Source: Nocardia acididurans
Lineage (GTDB): Bacteria > Actinomycetota > Actinomycetes > Mycobacteriales > Mycobacteriaceae
NCBI RefSeq assembly: GCF_016741815.1
Contig: NZ_JAERRJ010000001.1
Location: 248,001 to 312,000, forward strand
Length of the DNA stretch: 64,000 bases
Direction of reading: 5' to 3'
Positions 54,287-62,444 of the stretch are shown one piece after another. The position numbers were made by a program, and so were the translations under genes. A model generated the notes under the pieces. The model saw only the letters and a list, made by a program, of their open reading frames with translations, did not search any database and had not been told where the DNA came from. Within the stretch, counting starts at the first letter, position 1. The number at the start of each line of letters is the position of its first letter.

Positions 54287-55426
54287 GTGAAGGCCCATCG
54301 CGACCTGGCCGGCGAACCCGCGCCGCCTGCGGAGAACTCGCGCCGTAGCAGATTCTGGTGGGCCAAATGGGTTCTCGGTGTCGGACTGCTGGCGCTGCTG
54401 ATCGCCGAGGGCGCGTATCTATATCCGCGTCTGCACGATTCCTGGAAGAACCTCACCGAAATCCATTGGGGGTGGGTTGTCGCCTGCATCTGGATGCAGG
54501 CGATTTCCATGAGCGGATACGGCCGCATCCAGAAACAGCTGCTGCGGGCCGGGGGTGTGGAAGTCAGTCAGCGGAAATCCGTTTCCGTGGTGTACGGGTC
54601 CACCGGAATGGCGTTGACGCTGCCCGCCGGACAGGTGTTCTCGACGGCGTTCACCTACCGGCAGACGCGGCGGTGGGGCGCGAGCCCGATCGTGGCGTCC
54701 TGGCAGCTGGTGATGTCGGGTGTGGTCGCGGCGGCCGGGCTGGCGCTGCTGGGCGTGTTCGGCGCGGTGCTGGCGGGGGATCGGATCGGGCCGGGGAAGG
54801 TGATCCTGTCGCTGGGCGCGGTGGTGCTGCTGGTGTGGGCGGGCAACCACGTGTCCTCGCATCCCGGGGCCATCGAGGGGCTGGTGCGGCGAATTCTGCG
54901 GCTGGTCAACAGGATTCGGCACAAGCCGGTGGACGCGGGAATGGACAAGGTGGCCGAGCTCCTGGGCCAGCTGGAGTCCGTCGACCTGGGTAAGCGGGAC
55001 GGCGCGTGGGTCACGGTGTGGGCGGTGGTGCACCGGCTCTCCGATGTCGCGTGCCTGGGCGCGGCCTGCTACGCGGTGGGCGCGGAGCCCCGGCTGACCG
55101 GGCTCATGCTGGCGTTCGCGGCCGGAAAAGCCGTGGGCACCATACCTTTCGCGCCGGGCGGCATCGTCTATGTGGACGCGACGCTCTGGGCGAGCCTCGC
55201 GACCTTCGCGGGCCTGCCCTTCTCGCAGGCCGTCGCGGCGGCCTTCGTCTACCGCCTGGTGAGCTTCATCCTGGTGGCCATCGTCGGCTGGATCGTCTTC
55301 CTGTTCCTGTACCGCAAGCCGCAGGCCGATGACGCCAAATACGAGCAGGAGTTCGAGGAGAGCCGCATCGCCCCGCCCCTGGCCGAGCGGCGTCGCCCCA
55401 ATCCGCCCACGGCCCAGGAGAACTGA
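54287..55426 (+). CDS. LPG-synthase-type transmembrane (UPF0104) protein
   Basis: 379 residues with about eight helices matching the flippase-like membrane domain of lysylphosphatidylglycerol synthases (VVYGSTGMALTLPAGQVFSTAF, GTIPFAPGGIVYVDA). The C-terminal aminoacyl-transferase domain is absent, so it probably moves or binds a lipid rather than modifying it. GTG 54287 is five bases after the cyclase stop, so the two are in one operon. Confidence 0.85.
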   Translation: MKAHRDLAGEPAPPAENSRRSRFWWAKWVLGVGLLALLIAEGAYLYPRLHDSWKNLTEIHWGWVVACIWMQAISMSGYGRIQKQLLRAGGVEVSQRKSVSVVYGSTGMALTLPAGQVFSTAFTYRQTRRWGASPIVASWQLVMSGVVAAAGLALLGVFGAVLAGDRIGPGKVILSLGAVVLLVWAGNHVSSHPGAIEGLVRRILRLVNRIRHKPVDAGMDKVAELLGQLESVDLGKRDGAWVTVWAVVHRLSDVACLGAACYAVGAEPRLTGLMLAFAAGKAVGTIPFAPGGIVYVDATLWASLATFAGLPFSQAVAAAFVYRLVSFILVAIVGWIVFLFLYRKPQADDAKYEQEFEESRIAPPLAERRRPNPPTAQEN

Positions 55427-55450
55427 GGGAGGCCCCCACTGCCAGGGGGC

Positions 55451-55478
55451 TTCTCAGGGGCTTCGCCCCCGAACCCCC
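55451..55478 (+). repeat. 28-bp hairpin repeat, intergenic copy
   Basis: Identical over 28 bases to 7170-7197. It lies 25 bases after the UPF0104 gene and folds as GGGGC-TTCG-CCCC with an outer GGGG/CCCC pair, so it may also act as a terminator here. Confidence 0.75.
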
Positions 55479-55586
55479 AGGAGCAGCCACTCGGGACTCT
55501 CATGCCTTCGCCCATCAGGCGGCCTCGCAAGCTCGCCCGGGTGTGCCTGCGCGGTCGGGTTCGTCCCGGTCGATACCCTGTGGCAC

Positions 55587-55964
55587 GTGAAGAAACTGGT
55601 GCCGTTCGCCGTCGACGTCGTTCTGGTGGTCGTGTTCTGCATGCTGGGTCGCAACAGTCACGGGGAGTCCGTGCTGGCGGGGCTGGGGCGGACGTTCTGG
55701 CCGTTCGGCACCGGGCTGCTGCTGGGGTGGGTGATCGCGGTGGCGGTGGCCTCGGGTCGTGAAGGCGCGAGTGCGGCAAAGCGTTTCGATGCGCGGGCGG
55801 CGTGGCCCACCGGCGTGATCATCTGGGTGAGCACCCTGGTGGGCGGCATGCTGCTGCGGGGGGTGAGCGGTCAGGGGACCGCGTTCAGCTTCATTCTGGT
55901 GGCGACCGGTTTCCTGGGTCTGTTCCTGGTCGGCTGGCGTGCCGCCCTGCGTTTCATCCGCTGA
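55587..55964 (+). CDS. DUF3054 family membrane protein
   Basis: 125 residues with four helices. Family pattern DVVLVVVFCMLGRNSHGES near the start, WPFGTGLLLGW and FILVATGFLGLFLVGWRA. GTG 55587 gives the usual DUF3054 length; the upstream extension of the open frame contains the 28-bp repeat and is not coding. Function unknown. A strong hairpin follows. Confidence 0.85.
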   Translation: MKKLVPFAVDVVLVVVFCMLGRNSHGESVLAGLGRTFWPFGTGLLLGWVIAVAVASGREGASAAKRFDARAAWPTGVIIWVSTLVGGMLLRGVSGQGTAFSFILVATGFLGLFLVGWRAALRFIR

Positions 55965-55982
55965 ACCCGCCACCACTAAACA

Positions 55983-56016
55983 GCCCGGCCCCCGTCCGAA
56001 GGGACGGGGGCCGGGC
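55983..56016 (+). terminator. Hairpin terminator between convergent genes
   Basis: A perfect 15-bp stem (55983-55997 with 56002-56016), loop GAAG, followed by GTTTT. It can serve both DUF3054 (plus) and the transpeptidase-like gene (minus). Confidence 0.88.
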
Positions 56017-56027
56017 GTTTTCACGGG

Positions 56028-57716
56028 TCAGTCGTCCGGGCTGGAGAGGGACTGGAGCATGCGCGCCGCCATGCGGGCGGTGGCGTCGCCGCTGTCCACG
56101 TCGTCGATGTGGATGGCGAACGCGAGGTCACCCATGGTGGCGATGAGCCAGCCGTTGCTGCCGGAGGTGGAGGCGTACGCGCTGACATCGCGATACCGGT
56201 TGAGGGTCACCAGTTCCGGGGCGGCGGAGCCGTCGCGGAGCATGGCGCGCAGTTTCTCGGTGGCCTCGCCGGGCAGCGCCGACAGGTCGGCCTCGGTGGT
56301 GGCGGGGCTGCCGATGGCGATCATCGGCTTGGGCACCTGGCCGTGCGCGATGGCGGCGGCCGCGATGGCCATCCCCCATGGGCTGGCGAGCAGGTTGTCG
56401 GCTGCTCCGCCGCGGCCGACGTTCTCCGCGCCGTTCTTGCCGGTGGGCAGGCGGCCGGTGGTCTCGTCGAGGCCGGGCACGGTGAAGTCGATGCCGACGC
56501 CGAGCCGGGTGGCGGCCTCGGCCGCGTCGTTGACCGAGACGTCCTGGGGCGCTTTGCCCTTGGTGACGGCGGCAAGGTTCTTGAACAGCTCGATCATGCC
56601 GCCGACCGGGTACAGCCCGGTGAAGGCGACCGCACCGTGCGCACTGGCCTGACTGTTCTGCGCGACCGCGACCAGCGCGCCGCTGGAGGGTTGGATGGCC
56701 ACGATGGAGGCGGGCGTGCCGACGCTCACGACGGCGTCCTCGGCGGCGCGCTGCAGCCGCTGGTCCATGGTGGCGGGGATGTCGGGTCCGGGTGGACCCT
56801 GTTCGCCGGCGAGCTGGGTGATGAATCCGCCTTCCGGCCCGAACAATTGCACGCCCCAGCCGGAGTGCTGGTCGTTGCTGTCCTGCCAGACCTTGCGTAG
56901 CGCGTCCAGCATGGGCGACCAGACCCGCCGGTCGGCGGAGATCAGCCGGTTCTCCTTCACCATCACCACGCCGGGGATGACGGCCATCCGCGGTTCCAGG
57001 ATGTTGAAGTCGCCGTCGCGCAGCTGCACGGCGACGATCGGCTTGCCCTGTGAGGTCGAAAGCTGTTGCCGCAGGGTGTCGCCGGTGATGAGCGGCGCGA
57101 CGGGTTCGATGGCGTCGGCGAGCGCGTTGGTGGTGCCGACGAGGTCGCCGGTCTTGGCCGGGTCGACCTTGATGACGTTGATGGTCTGCTCGGTCATGAG
57201 CGGCGCGCCGACGATGTCGTTGACCCGCGGTGACGGTGCGGCGTACGTGCGTACGAGTTTGGCGCTGCGGGTGCTGTCGAGCTGCGGCATGACCAGGGTG
57301 GGATCCCACGAGATGCGCCATCCGACACTGAGTTTGCGGACGGTGCCCTGCAGGTCGTATTTCCAGTTCTTGTTCTCGCCGAAGTTCCAGGATCCGGTCA
57401 TGCTGAACAGACCGGTGCTGCCGTCGAGGCCGATGAACTGGGTGAGTTCGTAGTCGGGTTTTCCGGGTTCGAGTCCGCTGAAGACTTGCTTCAACGTTGC
57501 CGAGGCACCGTTCGGGTAGGACGTGAGGCGCGCGGCGCCCTCGTAGTCCCGTTCGTCGAGCAGGTTCGTGAACCGTTCGACGATCGACTCAGCACTGTTC
57601 GCGCGTTCTCGAAACGCGCATGATCCCATCGCAATCGCGAGGGCTGCCACCCCAGCGAGCGCGATTGCGCCCCGTACCCGGAAGCGGCGGGATCCCCACA
57701 CATCCATATCGCCCAC
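56028..57716 (-). CDS. Transpeptidase-like lipoprotein with degenerate active site (Rv2864c-type)
   Basis: 562 residues. The probable lipobox is MGSC near residue 33. An NTF2-like MecA_N domain (about 40-150), a linker/dimerisation region and a penicillin-binding transpeptidase fold from about residue 310 follow. Where the fold should have SxxK the protein reads YPVGGMIEL (about residue 371), and where KTG is expected it reads YASTSGSNGW. The helix ASPWGMAIAAAAIAHG is conserved. It is therefore probably non-catalytic. Start GTG 57716; ATG 57707 possible. Confidence 0.85.
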   Translation of the reverse strand: MGDMDVWGSRRFRVRGAIALAGVAALAIAMGSCAFRERANSAESIVERFTNLLDERDYEGAARLTSYPNGASATLKQVFSGLEPGKPDYELTQFIGLDGSTGLFSMTGSWNFGENKNWKYDLQGTVRKLSVGWRISWDPTLVMPQLDSTRSAKLVRTYAAPSPRVNDIVGAPLMTEQTINVIKVDPAKTGDLVGTTNALADAIEPVAPLITGDTLRQQLSTSQGKPIVAVQLRDGDFNILEPRMAVIPGVVMVKENRLISADRRVWSPMLDALRKVWQDSNDQHSGWGVQLFGPEGGFITQLAGEQGPPGPDIPATMDQRLQRAAEDAVVSVGTPASIVAIQPSSGALVAVAQNSQASAHGAVAFTGLYPVGGMIELFKNLAAVTKGKAPQDVSVNDAAEAATRLGVGIDFTVPGLDETTGRLPTGKNGAENVGRGGAADNLLASPWGMAIAAAAIAHGQVPKPMIAIGSPATTEADLSALPGEATEKLRAMLRDGSAAPELVTLNRYRDVSAYASTSGSNGWLIATMGDLAFAIHIDDVDSGDATARMAARMLQSLSSPDD

Positions 57717-57999
57717 TCTTCACTCTTGCCACATCAGCAACAGGACCACGGTACCGCGAATCAATTGCCCGCGGTTCCACCTTTCCACCAGGCGTACTCC
57801 ATCCGAGACCCACCATAGTGCCCGTTTCGGCCCGGAGTGGACAGTTACATGATCACCGGTCGGTTACATCCCCTGGCGCATTCGAGAAGGTTTAGAACCG
57901 TCCAGTCCGTACCGGTGGCGTCCCTGCGCCGTACCCGTCGCCAGCCCGGCCAACCCTGTTCTCCCAGAGCACAATCCATCCGCCCCAAAAGGCCGTAAC
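57717..57999. other. Divergent intergenic region before the RHH-like gene
   Basis: About 280 bases, somewhat AT-richer, with no gene seen. It holds the promoters of the transpeptidase-like gene (minus) and of the 58032 gene (plus), which carries a strong palindrome at its right edge. Confidence 0.4.
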
Positions 58000-58019
58000 G
58001 TTGTAATCAGTATTACAAC
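58000..58019. promoter_or_regulatory. Perfect palindrome GTTGTAAT-N4-ATTACAAC
   Basis: Two perfect 8-base arms with a CAGT spacer, 12 bases before GTG 58032. Its AT-rich arms stand out in this GC-rich genome. It is probably the operator of the downstream gene, possibly bound by the product itself. Confidence 0.65.
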
Positions 58020-58031
58020 TCCATGCAGTAA

Positions 58032-58655
58032 GTGAGTGTGACCGCCATGCGACACGGACATCACGGACGCCAATTCGGCCGCCCCGGAGGCTGGCAGCAG
58101 GCCGACCTCCCCGACGCCGCCGACGCCGACGACTGGTTCGCCGGAAGATTGCCCGCCGACTGGTTCACCGGCCCGGCAACCCTCGAGATCGATCGCGACG
58201 AAATCGTCGTGGTCGGCGAACTCCCCCTCCCCGCACCCGAACCCGCCCCCGCCGAGGAGTCCGGCGAACCCCAGGACGCCACCCCCGGCGAGGTCCCCAA
58301 GGCCACCCGCGAGGGCCTCGTCGCCCGCTTCCGCGAATCCACCCGGCCCGCCCGCATGCAGATCGCCCAGGAGGCGCAGGGACGCTACGGGCGCAATGTG
58401 GCCTGGGGCGTGTCGGTGGCCGGTGAGCGAATCATGTTCACCCACCTGGCCGTTCCGGTCATGACGCGACTGCGCCAGCCGGAACGCAAGGTGCTCGACA
58501 CGCTGATCGACGCGGGCGTGGCGCGCTCCCGCTCCGACGCCCTGGCCTGGACGGTGAAGCTGGCCGGCAAACACGCCGAGGAATGGCTCGAGGAATTGCG
58601 CTCGGCCATGCGGAAAGTCGACGACCTGCGCTCGGAGGGCCCGCGCGGGCTCTAA
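58032..58655 (+). CDS. Hypothetical protein with RHH-like C-terminal segment
   Basis: 207 residues, not firmly recognised. A His/Arg-rich start, an acidic/Pro-rich linker (residues about 65-95), then [14 protein letters not shown] and [21 protein letters not shown]. The last 50 residues ([20 protein letters not shown] and [17 protein letters not shown]) resemble a ribbon-helix-helix or similar small DNA-binding fold. A perfect palindrome lies in the promoter, so autoregulation is plausible. GTG 58032, GTG 58038 or ATG 58047 are possible starts; no strong ribosome site. Confidence 0.65.
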   Translation: MSVTAMRHGHHGRQFGRPGGWQQADLPDAADADDWFAGRLPADWFTGPATLEIDRDEIVVVGELPLPAPEPAPAEESGEPQDATPGEVPKATREGLVARFRESTRPARMQIAQEAQGRYGRNVAWGVSVAGERIMFTHLAVPVMTRLRQPERKVLDTLIDAGVARSRSDALAWTVKLAGKHAEEWLEELRSAMRKVDDLRSEGPRGL

Positions 58656-58668
58656 TACAGTTGGCCCC

Positions 58669-59130
58669 ATGGCTGACACCGCAGGTCCGATCCTCGTCCT
58701 CAACGGCCCGAACCTGAACATGCTCGGCACCCGCCAGCCGGAGGTGTACGGCGCGGACACCCTCGACGACGTGGTCGAACTGTGCCGCAAGTCCGCGGCG
58801 CGGTTCGGCCGCGAGGTCGAGGCGTTCCAGTCCAATCACGAAGGCGCGCTGATCGACCGGATCCACGCGGCGCGCGGCGTCAACTCCGCCATCGTGATCA
58901 ACCCGGGCGGCCTCACGCACACCTCGGTGGCGCTGCGTGATGCCCTGGTGATCCCGGAGGTGCCGATCGTGGAGGTGCACATCAGCAATGTGCATGCCCG
59001 CGAGGAGTTCCGGCACCACTCCTTCGTCTCGCCGATCGCGACCGCCGTCGTGGCGGGGATGGGCATCCAGGGCTACGCGGCCGCGGTCGAGTACTGCTGC
59101 CGCCTCTCCGCGACTTCGGCGCACGGCTGA
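58669..59130 (+). CDS. aroQ: Type II 3-dehydroquinate dehydratase AroQ
   Basis: Shikimate-pathway enzyme dehydrating 3-dehydroquinate; 153 residues. [18 protein letters not shown] contains the catalytic Tyr loop, [15 protein letters not shown] the conserved Asn, and [21 protein letters not shown] the catalytic His. ATG 58669 is 13 bases after the previous gene. The last residues (RLSATSAHG) and the stop fall inside repeat copy D, giving a tail like that of the 30976-31278 protein. Confidence 0.96.
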   Translation: MADTAGPILVLNGPNLNMLGTRQPEVYGADTLDDVVELCRKSAARFGREVEAFQSNHEGALIDRIHAARGVNSAIVINPGGLTHTSVALRDALVIPEVPIVEVHISNVHAREEFRHHSFVSPIATAVVAGMGIQGYAAAVEYCCRLSATSAHG

Positions 59131-59231
59131 GAGCCGTCGACCGCTGGGCACGCGTGCCGCCGGTCGGGCGCCAACCCGATCACGGTCGTACCCGGCGAGT
59201 TACCCGGCCCGCCCGAAATCAGTTGTCACGC
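59101..59231 (-). repeat. Interspersed structured repeat, copy D
   Basis: Reads on the minus strand. It contains ACAACTGATTTCG, GCCGGGTAACTCGCCGGG, GGCACGCGTGCC, ACGGCT-CTC-AGCCGT and the GCGGAGAGGCGG end. It overlaps the aroQ 3' end and lies nine bases from a hairpin terminator, the same arrangement as copy C. Confidence 0.8.
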
Positions 59232-59239
59232 TTGAGATC

Positions 59240-59270
59240 AAAGGCCCGGCTCCGGCGGAGCCGGGCCTTT
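59240..59270 (+). terminator. Hairpin terminator after aroQ
   Basis: A perfect 14-bp stem (AAAGGCCCGGCTCC with its complement, 59257-59270), loop GGC, followed by TTCT. Confidence 0.88.
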
Positions 59271-59303
59271 TCTATGGTCGACAAATAGCTTGTCCGCCTC
59301 GAA

Positions 59304-59323
59304 ATGTAGTAGGTATGCTACAT
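59304..59323. promoter_or_regulatory. Inverted repeat ATGTAG-N8-CTACAT before the ABC operon
   Basis: Six-base perfect arms about 30 bases before the ABC ATPase start, in an AT-rich patch. It is a candidate operator, perhaps for the small XRE protein encoded at the end of the operon. Confidence 0.5.
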
Positions 59324-59353
59324 ATCATCCGGTTCTTACTACGGAGGGGCGAC

Positions 59354-60283
59354 ATGGCTTCCGGCGACGGCGTCGTACTCGACGTCGACCAACTACGAAT
59401 GCGCTACGGCACCCGGGACGTCCTGCGAGACGTCACCTTTCAGGCCCACCGGGGCGAAGTTCTGGTCCTGCTCGGCCCCAACGGCGCGGGCAAGACCACC
59501 ACCATCGAAATCCTCGAGGGCTTCCGCATGCGCTCGGCGGGCCGGGTCGAAGTACTCGGCGCGGATCCGGCGCACGGCGACGAAGCCTGGCGGGCCCGGC
59601 TCGGCGTGGTCCTGCAGTCCTGGCGCGACCACAGCAAATGGCGGGTGCGCGAACTGCTCGACTACCTGGGCAGGTTCTACGCGCCCTACTCGACGGCCGA
59701 TATCCGGCGGCCCTGGGACACAGACGAACTCATCGCGGCGGTCGGGCTCACCGAGCACGCCGATGCCAAGGTGCTCACCCTGTCCGGCGGTCAGCGCCGT
59801 CGCCTCGACGTGGCCATCGGCATCGTCGGCCGCCCGGAGCTGCTGTTCCTGGACGAGCCCACTGCGGGCTTCGATCCGCAGGCCCGCCGCGAATTCCACG
59901 ATCTGGTGCACCGGCTCGCCGACGACGACCACACCACGATCCTGCTCACCACGCACGATCTCGACGAGGCCGAGAAACTGGCCGACCGCATCCTCATCCT
60001 GGCCGGCGGCCGCATCATCGCCGACGGTTCCGCCGATCAACTCTCCCGCCGCATCGCCGGTGAGGCCGAGGTGAAGTGGACCCGCGACGGACAGCGATTC
60101 GTGCACACCACACCCGAATCCACCAAGTTCGTCTACGAACTCTTCCAGCAGCACGGCACGGAGATCGGCGAACTGGAGGTGCACCGCGCCTCCCTCGAGG
60201 ACACCTACATGACGCTCGTGCAGCGCTTCGAATCCGGCCAGGGCGAAACCGATTTCCACACCCTCGAGGAGGTGACCCGATGA
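59354..60283 (+). CDS. ABC transporter ATP-binding protein (DrrA/CcmA type)
   Basis: 309 residues. Walker A GPNGAGKTTTIEIL, signature LSGGQRRRLDVAIG, Walker B LLFLDEPTAGFD and switch His in LLTTHDLDEAE are all intact. A C-terminal domain of about 90 residues is typical of drug- or lipid-exporter ATPases. GGAGGGG precedes ATG 59354. The stop overlaps the permease start (ATGA). Confidence 0.93.
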   Translation: MASGDGVVLDVDQLRMRYGTRDVLRDVTFQAHRGEVLVLLGPNGAGKTTTIEILEGFRMRSAGRVEVLGADPAHGDEAWRARLGVVLQSWRDHSKWRVRELLDYLGRFYAPYSTADIRRPWDTDELIAAVGLTEHADAKVLTLSGGQRRRLDVAIGIVGRPELLFLDEPTAGFDPQARREFHDLVHRLADDDHTTILLTTHDLDEAEKLADRILILAGGRIIADGSADQLSRRIAGEAEVKWTRDGQRFVHTTPESTKFVYELFQQHGTEIGELEVHRASLEDTYMTLVQRFESGQGETDFHTLEEVTR

Positions 60284-61131
60284 ATCCGATGAGTGTGGCC
60301 GTGCAGGCCGGGTTCCGGCGCGGCTGGATCGAACTGCGGCAGTCGCTCACCAACGGCATGGACCTGTTCGGCCAGTTCTTCTGGCCGCTGCTCACGCTGG
60401 TAGCGCTGTTCTTCATGCGCAACGGCACCTTCGAGGCCAGCGGTGTGGGCCTGGGTTCCCTGGCCCTGCCGGGCGTGGTCGGTATGCTGATCGCCTTCAC
60501 CGGCATGTTCGGCATCGCCCAGTACCTGGCCCTGGATCGGGAGGACGGAACCCTGTTGCGCGCCAAGGCGACCCCCAACGGCATGGTGGGCTACCTGGTC
60601 GGCAAGATCACCACCACCGCCGGACTGATCGGGATCCAGGTGGTGCTGGTGCTGGGCGGCGGCGCGCTCCTGGTGGGCGGCGTGCACCTGGATTCGGTGA
60701 CGGCCTGGACGACCTTCCTCTGGGTGCTTGTGCTGGGCACGCTGGCCACCCTGCCGCTGGGCGCGATCATCGGATCGGTGTTCGAGAGCCCGCGCACCAT
60801 GGGGTTCATCTCCTTCCCGATCATGGGCCTGGTGGCGATCTCCGGCATCTTCTATCCGATCACCTCCATGCCGGGCTGGTTGCAGGGTCTGGCGCAGGTG
60901 TTCCCGATCTACTGGCTGGGGCTCGGGATGCGTTCGGCCATGCTGCCCGATTCGGCGGTCGCGGTGGAGCTCGAGGGATCCTGGCGGCAGCTGGAAACCG
61001 TTGCGGTGCTGGGTGTCTGGACCGTCATCGGGCTGGTGATCGCGCCGATCGTGTTGCGGCGCATGGCACGTCGGGAATCCGGGGCGAATCTGGCGGTGCG
61101 CCGCGAGAAGGCGATGCAGCGTGCCTACTGA
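60280..61131 (+). CDS. ABC-2 type permease
   Basis: 283 residues with six helices in the ABC-2 pattern, including GMFGIAQYLALDREDGTLLR (the family coupling-helix region) and GLVAISGIFYPITSMPGWLQ. It pairs with the ATPase upstream and overlaps it by four bases. The substrate is unknown. Its end overlaps the XRE gene start by 11 bases. Confidence 0.9.
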   Translation: MNPMSVAVQAGFRRGWIELRQSLTNGMDLFGQFFWPLLTLVALFFMRNGTFEASGVGLGSLALPGVVGMLIAFTGMFGIAQYLALDREDGTLLRAKATPNGMVGYLVGKITTTAGLIGIQVVLVLGGGALLVGGVHLDSVTAWTTFLWVLVLGTLATLPLGAIIGSVFESPRTMGFISFPIMGLVAISGIFYPITSMPGWLQGLAQVFPIYWLGLGMRSAMLPDSAVAVELEGSWRQLETVAVLGVWTVIGLVIAPIVLRRMARRESGANLAVRREKAMQRAY

Positions 61132-61357
61132 GGTCATCTACAACCGGATCGCGATGCTGCGCGCCGAGCGCGGCATCTCGCGCCGGGAACTGGCCGAGGC
61201 GCTGGGCGTGCACTATCAGACCATCGGCTACCTGGAGCGGGGCGAGTACAGCCCGAGCCTGCATCTGGCACTGCGGATCGCGCAGTACTTCGAGGTGACC
61301 GTCGAGGTGATCTTCTCCACCGCGCCGTTCCCGCGCATCGGCTCCGAAACCGCGTAG
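61121..61357 (+). CDS. Small XRE-type helix-turn-helix regulator
   Basis: 78 residues, almost entirely one HTH_3 domain: RIAMLRAERGISRRELAEAL with GVHYQTIGYLERGEYSPSL. GTG 61121 lies inside the permease gene, so it is translationally coupled. It is probably the local regulator of the exporter; an inverted repeat before the operon is the likely site. Confidence 0.88.
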   Translation: MPTEVIYNRIAMLRAERGISRRELAEALGVHYQTIGYLERGEYSPSLHLALRIAQYFEVTVEVIFSTAPFPRIGSETA

Positions 61358-61423
61358 AACGCGAGCAGGCTCCGCCGTCCTCGTCGACAGCGGAGCCTTG
61401 CGCTTACTCGTATTCTGTTGTGC

Positions 61424-62305
61424 CTACTTCGATTCCGCGGCGCCGCGCATCAGTTCGTAGGTGGAGACGGCGCGACCCGCCTCCTCGCTGGCGGCGACGG
61501 CCTTGTTCCAGAACTCCTGCGAAGCATGCGAGAGGGTGGCGTCGACACCGACCTCCTCGCTGGCGTCGATGATGTGCTGCGCACCGGCGACCATCATCTT
61601 CAGGGAGGCCAGGTCGGCCCAGCCGCCGTTCTGGTTGGCGACCGAGAACTCCTCCATGAAGTAGGGGTACGCCTGACTGGAACGGATCGCGAACGGAACG
61701 AACTGCGCGATATCGTGCCCGGCCTTGCTGATCATCGCCGTCGCCTGGTCGAAGGCCAGCAGCCAGGGATGGAAGGTGGTGAGCAGCGCCTGGTAGAAGA
61801 CCTGCGCCAGACCGTCGTCCACGCCCAGGTACTCCTGCGGGGAGAGCGGCCGCAGCAGTTCGGCGTGCGCCTCGAAGATCTCCTTCGGACCGCTGTAGAA
61901 GATGTACGAGGCCGGGTGCTCGATATTGTCTCCCGCGGACATCACTCCGCCGGAGACGAATTCGGCCCCGTGCTCACGCACCCACTTGCCGCCCGCCCGC
62001 GCCTTCTCCGGCGAATCGGAGGAGAGGTTGAAGATCACCTTCCCGTTCAGCTGATCGGCGGCCTGCTCCAGCACGCTGTACATGGCGGCGTAATGGGTGA
62101 GGCTGAGTACGGTCACCTCGTTGGCGTTCAACGCCTCGGCGACGGTAGCCGCCTTCTTGGCTCCGAGTTCCACCATGGCGTCGGCCTTGTCGGCGCTGCG
62201 GTTCCACACCGTGACCTCGACGCCTGCCTTCAGGAAAGCCTTCACCATCGACTGTCCCATCGGGCCGAGACCGATGACGGATACGGAACGCTTCTGCTGA
62301 GACAT
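61424..62305 (-). CDS. Imine-reductase-like NAD(P)-dependent beta-hydroxyacid dehydrogenase family protein
   Basis: 293 residues. The N-terminal Rossmann motif is VIGLGPMGQSMVKAFLKAG with NRSADKAD as the NADP-favouring loop. The C-terminal helical domain belongs to the 6PGDH superfamily. The usual catalytic Lys region is changed (GVDDGLAQVFYQALL), as in imine reductases. ATG 62305 has AAGGAC upstream; the longer frame is rejected. It is divergent from an HxlR regulator. The substrate is unknown. Confidence 0.82.
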   Translation of the reverse strand: MSQQKRSVSVIGLGPMGQSMVKAFLKAGVEVTVWNRSADKADAMVELGAKKAATVAEALNANEVTVLSLTHYAAMYSVLEQAADQLNGKVIFNLSSDSPEKARAGGKWVREHGAEFVSGGVMSAGDNIEHPASYIFYSGPKEIFEAHAELLRPLSPQEYLGVDDGLAQVFYQALLTTFHPWLLAFDQATAMISKAGHDIAQFVPFAIRSSQAYPYFMEEFSVANQNGGWADLASLKMMVAGAQHIIDASEEVGVDATLSHASQEFWNKAVAASEEAGRAVSTYELMRGAAESK

Positions 62306-62410
62306 GTTTCGTCCTTGCTGTTGATCGTGGGTTTTCGATTGCGGCGCCGGATACGAGAGTGCTCCGATCGGTAGATTCGGGGAAGACCGCACGTTCGCGT
62401 GGGGTTGCTT

Positions 62411-62420
62411 ACCTCGAGGT
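62411..62420. promoter_or_regulatory. Palindrome ACCTCGAGGT between dehydrogenase and HxlR genes
   Basis: A perfect 10-bp palindrome 25 bases before the HxlR ATG, in the 139-base divergent promoter. A candidate operator; short, so chance is possible. Confidence 0.4.
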
Positions 62421-62444
62421 TTGGAAAATGGTCAGGAGGCCGCG

